The notes under the pieces are model-generated. The model ran no database searches. It worked only from the letters and a program-made list of their open reading frames with translations, and was not told the origin of the DNA. The translations under genes and the position numbers were made by a program. DNA of 64,000 bases from Thalassia testudinum (taxonomy: Eukaryota; Streptophyta; Magnoliopsida; Alismatales; Hydrocharitaceae). Of the stretch, positions 56,343-64,000 are shown one piece after another (within the stretch, counting starts at the first letter, position 1; every line of letters starts with the position of its first letter). The stretch spans positions 137,756,501 to 137,820,500 of the forward strand of contig JAZHRO010000036.1 in assembly GCA_037157565.1 (NCBI GenBank), read 5' to 3'.

Positions 56343-57974
56343 TGATTACACAGCAATCATAGGCCCTAATTCGCCTGAATTAAAGTAGAACCTAGCTTAA
56401 CATGGGCATTCTGCATGCATATACATCGTACTTTGCATCTTAGATGATTTATATGTTTTATGCATAATAATGTGCTATTTGAGAGGTATTAATAATTACA
56501 GGTAATTCAGGGCTGCAGATGACCGATCCAACCTTACGGATCTATTTGGAATGATGGTGGGAGTCCAACGCTTCCATGAGCACATCAATCAGACTCCCAT
56601 AGCACCCTAGGGAGTTCGTAGAAGGAGTAGGAGCCAAGGGGCAAATTGAAGAATATTGGACCTCAGATGACAAATCCAACTGCACCAATGGATTCAGATC
56701 AATGGTCGCAGTCCAACGACGTAGAAATCAACTCAATCGGAGGCTTATATCATCAGATACAAGGAGAAGAAGAAGGATAGCCATGATGGCGCCATGTGGC
56801 ACCATTGCAGTTGCCCCTCAAGGTGCCCCAATCTGGAAAGGAGGGTCGTGGGCTGTTGGATCGTCATCCAACGGCCGCGATGTATCCACGTTGCCCGCCT
56901 CTAGCCACCTCATCACGCATGGGAGAGATCTCGACCATTGGAATCCTATCCAACAACCGAAGGCGATTGCACATGATTTGGAAAGCACGACAATCCGCGT
57001 AGGTAGCACAGCGGAAAGCGTGCTTAATAGATAGCACGCGACGCAGGTTCAAAGTGTGATTGGGAGTCGAGTGCCCACAGATGAAATTCCACCACCGATC
57101 TTCATCGAGCGGATCAGCGGAGAACACGTGGCAAGCGGGGAAGAGTTGGATGCAGAGGCGTGCGATGACGGGTGCCTTAGGACTCAGCGGGTGCTGCGAG
57201 CACTTTTTAAGCCGTCCGATCGAGAGTTCGGATAGCTGAGAATCCTTAGGATTTGAGGTGTGTTTGAGCACTGAGCGGTGGGCAACTGGCATGCGAGCAA
57301 GCGGGAGTCGTCAGATTCAGATCCAAGGGTGCACAGAGGCCACGTGGCAGCAGCAGAATAAATCATGGATGGAAGAAGGATTTGGAAGGCTTAATCAGGA
57401 CCATTGATCTCCTGATCAATGGATCTGATTAATCTGAAGCCTTTGCACAAGATTAAGGGCTCAAATACCCTAAATGCCCTTCATAAAAGCTATAAAAGGA
57501 GGCCTAAGGGCCCCCTTTGAAGAGCATTCTCTTAGTTTCTTCTTCTTCCTCCTTCTACAACCCCTCTCTCTTCTTCTTCCCATCTTCTCTACCTCCGTCT
57601 CTACACCTCCGCCTGAAGCATCTGTTGGGCCACCCCGACGGATCGTTGCTGCTCTTCCCAACCTCTCCAAAAGGCCACCACGAACCACCCGTGGTGCCCT
57701 TATTCTGTTACATAAGTAGTTTACGTTTATGTTGGAATTTATTTAGTTAGATGTATACAATTCATGTTCAAACTCTTTGATTGATATATATACTACAATA
57801 TTGTGTCTATACTATTTAGTAATCATATTGAGAACAAACACATGAAATCAAAAGTGCTTTCTGCCTTCGTGTGATCGACCAGGACTCACCAAGTTCCGTT
57901 AATTTAATTGCTCAAGAAGTATTTTGCGCTATACTACAACGCGCTAATTTTCTATGCGATCTATGCTCTGAACA
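56343..57974 (+). repeat. Solo LTR of a related Athila-like family
   Basis: 1632 bp with TGATTACACAGC at one end and CTCTGAACA at the other, flanked by ttgag. It shows LTR landmarks in plus order: AT-rich U3, palindrome variant at 56785-56806, gccgtccgatc near 57211, TATA-like ctataaaagg near 57490, pyrimidine-rich stretch 57530-57610, and an R-U5 segment with ccttcgtgtgatcgaccagg and cactacaacg-type end. No primer site or internal region follows, so it is the product of LTR-LTR recombination. ORFs on both strands near 57470-57750 are composition effects. Confidence 0.85.
56785..56806. promoter_or_regulatory. G-box-type palindrome variant in the solo LTR
   Basis: Reads gatggcgccat then gtggcaccatt, so the centre is CATGTG and two outer positions differ from the perfect palindrome at 8105-8126. 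Confidence 0.45.
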
Positions 57975-57979
57975 TTGAG
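57975..57979. repeat. Target site duplication of the solo LTR, right copy (ttgag)
   Basis: Follows the CA terminus at 57974 and matches 56338-56342. Confidence 0.85.
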
Positions 57980-59758
57980 ACTTGCATGGCTTTTACTATC
58001 CTTGAGAATTCCTCCTACATCAATGAACCCAACCCACAACCCTTCATGGCAGACCTGCCACACCATGAAGAGGTTGCTGATTTTATTCACTTCCAACCTC
58101 TTCCATTAGACCGTCCTGATGAATCTTCATCAGCATCCTTCTTACCCTCCATCCTAAACTTGCCCCAACTTGAACTGAAACCATTGCTTGAGAGTCTGAA
58201 ATATGAATTTTTAGGACCTAAGAAAATGCTCCCTGCGATTATAAGTGCAAAACTGACTAAGGAGCAAGAGATGAGACTGACCAAGGTCCTAAAAGCACAT
58301 AAGGAGGCAATTGGTTGGACCATCCATGACCGTAGGGGGATTGAGCCATTTTATTGCAATCATCAAATTTTTAGGGAAGATGGATCTTGCCTTTCTCTCC
58401 AGATGCAGAGGATACTGAACCCTAACATGAGAGAAGTGGTCAAGAAAGAAATCATTAAGTGGCTCGACGCAGGAATCATTTATCAAATCTCGGATAGTCC
58501 CGTACAAATTGTTCCCAAGAAAGCCGAGATTACTGTTGTGACTAATGAGAAAGGAGAATCTGTGACAACTCATTCAGCTTTCTCTTGGAGAGTTTGTATT
58601 CGTTTATAGGAAGCTGAACATGGCCATGAAAAAGGATCATTTCCCTCTGCCTTTCATTGACTAAATCCTTGAAAGGTTAGCTGGGCAAAAGTATTTCTAT
58701 TTCCTGGATGGTTACTTGGCATACAACCAAGTCCATATCCATCCTGAGGATCGGGAAAATATGACTTTCACCTGTCCCTTCGAAACCTTTGCATTCTATA
58801 GAATGCCATTTAGGCTTTGCAATGCATCTGCGACTTTTCAAAGGTGTAAGCTAGCCATTTTCTCAGACATGGTGGGAGAGTTTATGGAAGTATTCATGGG
58901 TGATTTCTGCATTTTTGGAGATTCGTTTGATTCATGCCTGGCTAACCTTGAATTGATCCTTGAGAGATGCATCAAAACACGGTTGGTCCTTAGCTGTGAA
59001 AAGAGTCACTTCATGACACAAGAAGGCATCATCTTGGGTCATGCAGTCTCTGAACAGGGAATTGAGGTTGATAAGGCTAAGGTGGATGCTATCTCCAAAC
59101 TTCCTCCTCCCACATCTGTTAAACAAATCTGATCATTTCTTAGTCATGTAGGATTTTATAGGAGGTTCATCAAGGACTTTTCTAAGGTTGCTCGACCTTT
59201 GAGCAACCTTCTGGCCAAAGATACACTGTTCGATTTTGACGAATCATGCCACAAGGCATTTGATTTTCTTAAAATGGCAATCACTTGTGCTTCAGTACTA
59301 CAACCACCGGTCTGGACAGCCCCATTTGAGATCATGATCGATGCTTTTGGTTATGCGGTCGGGGCTATTTTGGGTTAGAAGATTAACAAGAAACCCTCTG
59401 TCATCTACTATGCTAGCAAAACTCTGGACGAGGCCCAGAGAAATAACACTGTTACCGGAAAGGAATTGCTAGCTGTAGTATTTGCATTGGAAAAATTTAG
59501 GACTTATCTCTTAGGATCTCATGTTATAATCTACACTGATCACTCAGCCTTGAGACATCTCTTGGCTAAAAAGGATACCAAACCCTGGCTCATCCGATGG
59601 ATTCTTTTACTTCAAGAATTTGATCCTGAAATTAAAGACAAATCCGGGGCACAAAATGTGGTGGCTGATCATCTTTCGAGACTCTTAAGTGATTCTTCTC
59701 GTCTGGATATTCCAATTACTGATACTTTTCTAGACGAGACTATTCTTGCAGTTTTAGT
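57975..59758 (+). pseudogene. Reverse transcriptase and RNase H region of element E
   Basis: Resumes the frame cut at 56342 (ETCMAF), then PQLELKPLLESLKYEFLG, the RT N-terminal part (IGWTIHDRRGIEPFYCNH; NPNMREVVKKEIIKWLDAGIIYQISDS) up to 58609, where a one-base shift breaks the WRVCI.Y.KLN motif. The palm continues with FYFLDGYLAYNQV and, at 58890-58910, FMGD in place of FMDD, so a catalytic Asp is lost. RNase H runs 59330-59700 with [25 protein letters not shown] and [14 protein letters not shown]. Several further stops (for example near 59131 and 59377). Inactive. Confidence 0.85.
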
Positions 59759-61836
59759 CGTCCTGATAGGTCCACTTTAGTTGACCAATTTAGTGCCCAA
59801 GCTCATCATTATTGAATTGTGAACTCGATCTTAAGCATTCATTTCATTGAAAAATCAGTTAAGCTTGTGTCTTGGGTGTTACAGCATTTTCCATGCTGCA
59901 AGTACACATTAATGAATACCTCATCTATTGAAAATATTTTAAAGGGGTTGATTGAAGGATCAATTGAGAATTGTCATCGTATTATCTAATTCTTCCAACC
60001 ATATTAACAAAGGAAGCAAGTGGGCTTACATTTGTTGGCTCTTGATTTTGACAAATGTCCTTAAAAAAGGAAAGTGGTGGCTAATGCATCAACGGAAAAA
60101 GAAAAAAATCCTAACATATTCTTTCCTAGAATTCCTTTTCCTCAAAATCAATCAAAGTCCACCACTTGCCTTTCCTTAATCCCATGCTAACATACACAAA
60201 GAAAGGTAAAAGGAAAAGAAAGAAAGAAGAAAAAGAGAAAGCACCTTCCTTATTCTTTCTCTCTCCCTCAAATCTCTCTTTTTAATTTGGAAATCTTTGA
60301 CTCTCTAGCAATCTATACATATGTAGGGAACTACGACAGAGGGGGAATCATCTTCCTCCCTGAGGGAGGACGTCCTCCAGCATCCTCTCCTCCCCTGCAG
60401 ACAACCACCGAGTATCTTCATCTCTTCTCTAACTTCTCCACCATGTGCCATCATCATTGAGTCTCACGCACAACCACGATGTTGTTCGCCACCACGTCTC
60501 GCCTTCGACAACCACCACGGCGGTCGGTGGTGACAACACCGACACCTGCAACCGCGTCCGCCACTGTCTCTGACTTCATCACCATGCTCCATATCCTTCT
60601 CTCTCAACCTGCATTGTGTGCCCAACTCGGCCACCGCGAGCCACCATCAGAGCCTTCAACCGCATGCCTGCCTTTTTGTCAAGTCGTCCGGGAACTCTTC
60701 CTGGACATCTGAAGATCTGAACCACCTCTCCATCACTGCGCCTTCCTCTCTCCTCCATTCATCAACACCTCTACTGCGTGCCTTCCTCCGCCAACTATAG
60801 TAGGAGGATCCCCAACGCTCTTGGTCTTCTTCTCCTTCGGCTTTAGAGCAGAACCCCTCACCCTCGGCTTTAGCCACCACGCTCGTCATTCCTCCTCTGC
60901 GCCCGACCCCCTTTACTCTTCCTCTTCTCGCTTGCACTCCTACAGACCACGCACAACAGACCTGCCTCCTCCCTCGATCACATCTACTCACCACTGCGAC
61001 CATAGTAGCATCGTGTGCCACCTTCCCCTTGACCGCGATCACCTTCGACAGCAGCACTCTCTTGGCTCCAGCCACCGCGATCGCCTGACCTTGACCTCCT
61101 CTCCTTCTTCTTCGTTCTTCACAGAAGAACCCAACAACGTCACACCCACCTTCCTCCTCAACGTCAATAGAGACCCTCCAGCACCTCCCATCCACCACCG
61201 GAGGTGACATACGTAGCTCCACCCTCGCATGAGACCTCCTCGACCCACGCGTAATGTCCAAACAGCGGCAGCAGCCCCCACTGCCACTGCACCTCCTCCT
61301 CGATGCTGGTGGCAACTCCGATCACCTCCCACTGTGAAGCACCATCATCGGAAACCTCTCCGCGTCCTCGACCTCCTCAAAGCTTTGCACCTCTAGCTGA
61401 CGCTTCTTCTCCTCGTGCGAGAAAGGTGAAAGCATCCCCTGTTTTGCTACAGGGAAAGCTCCATTAATATTTACATTCGACGCCCTTGCGAAGAATTTGA
61501 TTTGATTTTGATTATTTTATTATGGCAAATTTGTGGGAGGCCCTTCTCTTCTTGAATTATTGTGACAATAGTGGAGGATTTGATTTACTAGTTAATGCAC
61601 TTTGTTTTTCCTCCCATGTTGAGTTGATATCAATGGCAATCTATTTTTCTTGGACATGATTTTATGTGAAATTAAAATTGGTGATCTTATTGGTTCTACA
61701 CCTCCTTGTGATACGACCTGAAGTGTGGTATAATTTTAGTATTTTAGTAACTTTGATTGAAGGTTTTCCACCACATTATTTACTACAATGCATTATTTTT
61801 CTGACATTATTTCTGCAAGAGAAAACCCCTGATCAA
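59759..61836. other. Unidentified insertion of about 2.1 kb inside element E
   Basis: Element B joins the RNase H tail directly to the spacer before integrase; in E the same two sequences (ending gttttag near 59758, resuming tctaaaccccttgg near 61837) are about 2.08 kb apart. The insert begins gtcctgatagg and ends acccctgatca; agtc stands at both junctions, a possible but weak duplication. Inside are AT-rich ends and a pyrimidine-rich centre (60330-61430) that is open in several frames on both strands with Pro/Ser/Thr/His-rich peptides and no domain. LTR-like base composition suggests a solo LTR of another family, but no defining motif was found. Confidence 0.55.
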
Positions 61837-63066
61837 GTCTAAACCCCTTGGTTTGTAGACATGGTAAATTATTTAGCCGTTGGTCAAATCCCCTAGGATT
61901 GGACCAAGCAACAACGGGATAGCTTATATCTAAGGCTAAATATTACTTCTGGGATGTCCTAAACTATACCACATCGACTCTGATCAGATTATTCGCTGAT
62001 GTGTTCCGAAGAATCAGTTCCAAAGTATACTTGAGTTCTGCCATGCATCTGTGTGTGGTGGACATTTCTGTGGGAAAAAGACAGCTGTAAAAATTTTGCA
62101 TTCTGGATTTTATTGGCTGTCTTTATTTAAGGATGCTCAGGAATTCTCGAGGTTGTGTTCCCAATGCCAAGCACTTGGAAGCATAGCCAAGGGAGACATG
62201 ATGCCTTTAAACCCAATTCTTCCTATAGAAATCTTTGACGTTTAGGGCATCGATTTCATGGGACCTTTCCTCCCTTCATTTGGACACTAGTACATTTCTG
62301 TAGCTGTCAACTACGTGTCCAAATGGATTGAGGCTATTCCCACCCAAACCAATGACCACAAAGTGGTCATCAATTTTGTCAAGAAGAATATCTTCAGTCT
62401 GTTCAGAATTTCGAGGGCCAATATCAGTGATGGTGGTACTCACTTCACCAATGCCCAATTTCGCAATTTACTGGTGAAATACGAGGTGAATCACAGAATT
62501 TCCACACCTTACCACCCCCAAACGAATGGACAGGCTGAGATCTCCAATCGGGAGATCAAGAACATCTTGCAAAAGACGGTTAGGCTTGATAGAAAAGACT
62601 AGACTCAAAAGCTTGATAACACACTTTGGGCTTACCGTACGACGTACAAGATGCCTATCGGCATGTCACCATTTCATCTAGTGTATGAAAAGGCATGTCA
62701 TTTACCTGTTGAGATTGAACACAAGGCATTCTGGGCAATCAAGAAATGCAACGTTGATTTAAGTTTAGTTGGAAAGACTAGGAAACTCCAACTATTTGAG
62801 TTGGAGGAGCTTAGAAATGATGCATATGAGAATGCTAAGATCTATAAGGCTACGACCAAAGCTCTTCATGACCAACTGATTTCCCATAAGAGCTTTGAGT
62901 CGAACTAGAAGGTTTGGCTCTTGGATTCTTGACTTAAACTCTTTTTCAGCAAGCTTAAGTCAAAGTGGAATGGCCCGATCATCATTGATCAGATATTCCC
63001 AAATGGAGCCGTTGAGATTTCTGACCCAAAGACGGGTAATTCTTTTAAGGTCATTGGATAGTGTAT
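61837..63066 (+). pseudogene. Integrase region of element E
   Basis: Starts with NYLAVGQIP-type linker (61865 on), zinc-binding segment CGGHFCGKK and CSQCQALGS (62051-62200), core with [13 protein letters not shown] (the first catalytic Asp of DYVSKW is Asn here), [13 protein letters not shown] and [17 protein letters not shown] (second Asp and Glu present), then the C-terminal part [20 protein letters not shown] and [13 protein letters not shown]. Stops near 62243, 62288, 62600 and 62906. Inactive copy. Confidence 0.84.
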
Positions 63067-64000
63067 GAAACCTTACATTGACCGTGTTTTTCCAGAACCT
63101 ATCTCAGACAAGGTTGCTTTAACCTTAATCTAACTTTCATTAGCTAGACCCCGCCTAGCTGATGGCACTAAACTCAGCACTTGTACAGTCTGACTTAGAG
63201 CTAACCAGAGCATTGTGGAATATAGGTGATATTTTTCCATTCTACCCTTTTGTTTTTTATTTTCAATAAGGACATTGCATAAGTTAGGCTTGGGGGGTGG
63301 ATTCATTGTTGAATCATATTGTCAGCTCTGTGGATTTCTTGTAAATTTTCCTTATTTTTCTTTTTTATTTAAAAAAAATTGAATTATGAAAAGAAAACTT
63401 GGGCTTTAGAAATTTTCAACCTTAGGAAATATTACAGTAGAACCTGAACACTTAGACCCTTCAGGCCTTCAGGATTAATCAAGCTAGGCGTCCACCACTA
63501 AAATGTGGACTTGTTTCTCGAGTCTTTTCCATTTGAAAATTCATTTCAAATTGGTTAAATAAGTTGGGGTGATAAGTACATGACTTATTAACCTGCCCTC
63601 TGATTTGAGGAGACTTTAAGTCTAAGCATCCACACACTATTTGTATTGACTCACTGTTCGGTGATTTTAATGGAAATTGGGTGGCTAATGAACCTTTTAG
63701 GGTGGTATGGCTGGCAAGATGTCGGTGGTAACAGCTCATCAGCCGGTTGTCCAGAGCCCAGTCACACGACCATTCTCTTCTTGCTGCCTTTAGGTAAATC
63801 TTAGATCAGGGAAGCCACCTACTTAAAAAAAAAAAAAAGAAAAGGAAGAAGAAAAAGAAATAGGAAAGAAGAAAAGAAGAAAGAAATAAGCCACACTTCA
63901 CCATATGAGTATGGCTGGTAAGTTGTCGGTGGTAATAGCTCATCGGTCGGTTGTCCAGAACCTAGCTCACAAGCACGTCTAATTCCAAACACTTAGGAAG
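63067..64000 (+). other. 3' untranslated region of element E, cut by window end
   Basis: Non-coding and collinear, in inverted orientation, with 38980-39950 of element B. It contains both copies of the conserved module (about 63706-63764 and 63908-63970: tatggctgg...aagatgtcggtggtaacagc and counterpart), separated by an A/G-rich run (63822-63886). Confidence 0.75.

Larger units (their letters stand above)
50718..64000 (+). mobile_element. Element E: Athila-type retrotransposon, plus strand, 3' end beyond window
   Basis: Begins with a complete 1836-bp LTR and primer site, then leader, gag, protease, reverse transcriptase, RNase H, integrase and 3' untranslated region, in collinear order with element B but on the opposite strand. 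It is interrupted by a solo LTR at 56343-57974 and by an unidentified insertion at about 59759-61836. All genes carry stops or shifts. The window ends within the 3' untranslated region, probably about 0.5-0.6 kb before the 3' LTR. Confidence 0.9.

Noticed and set aside
57470..57750. Ser/Pro-rich ORFs on both strands as a small secreted protein
   Set aside because: They lie wholly within a solo LTR, in the pyrimidine-rich stretch downstream of its TATA-like sequence.
60479..61315. Overlapping plus and minus ORFs (up to 219 residues) in the insert of element E
   Set aside because: Pyrimidine-rich composition keeps several frames open; the peptides are low in complexity and lack known domains.

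Overview
This window looks like repeat-dense nuclear DNA from a flowering plant. The evidence is LTR retrotransposons with plant-type primer sites (Athila-type sites resembling the 3' end of tRNA-Asp, and a Met-tRNA type site), a CACTA (En/Spm) DNA transposon, degenerate plant telomere-like repeats, and no bacterial gene organisation. I found no convincing host protein gene and no tRNA or rRNA gene. The species cannot be named from this sequence.

Layout. 1-988: pieces of two Athila-like LTRs in opposite orientation. 989-3331: remnant of a non-autonomous Athila-like element (C) with a minus-strand primer binding site. 3332-6808: unassigned DNA holding a Copia-like LTR. 6814-14568: structurally complete minus-strand non-autonomous Athila-like element (A; duplication aatcc) with one long ORF of unknown function in place of gag-pol. 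14574-19433: non-coding DNA with a telomere-like tract and a 264-bp foldback element. 19434-32796: a decayed CACTA transposon, split inside its transposase gene by a young plus-strand chromovirus (D, 19517-28052; duplication gcctt) that has lost reverse transcriptase and RNase H in frame. 32797-36835: AT-rich DNA without genes. 36841-48314: decayed full-length minus-strand Athila (B; duplication atgac). 48320-50717: remnant of a minus-strand chromovirus (F). 50718-64000: plus-strand Athila (E) running past the window edge, carrying a solo LTR (56343-57974; duplication ttgag) and an unidentified insertion of about 2.1 kb.

How the parts relate. B and E keep the usual gag, protease, reverse transcriptase, RNase H and integrase order but carry stops and frameshifts. 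A shares its LTR type, primer site, leader and 3' untranslated region with B, but its coding segment is replaced by a 597-codon ORF without gag or pol motifs. The reasonable inference is that A was mobilised by proteins from a B/E-like partner. D is a second non-autonomous design: its single ORF joins gag, a protease-like segment, integrase core and chromodomain, with no polymerase. Long palindromes recur in the LTRs: a G-box-centred palindrome in Athila-like LTRs and a GACGTC array in D. Nesting gives relative ages: F before E, E before its solo LTR, and CACTA before D. By eye the LTR pairs differ least in A (about a dozen sites), then D (about 35 sites), and most in B.
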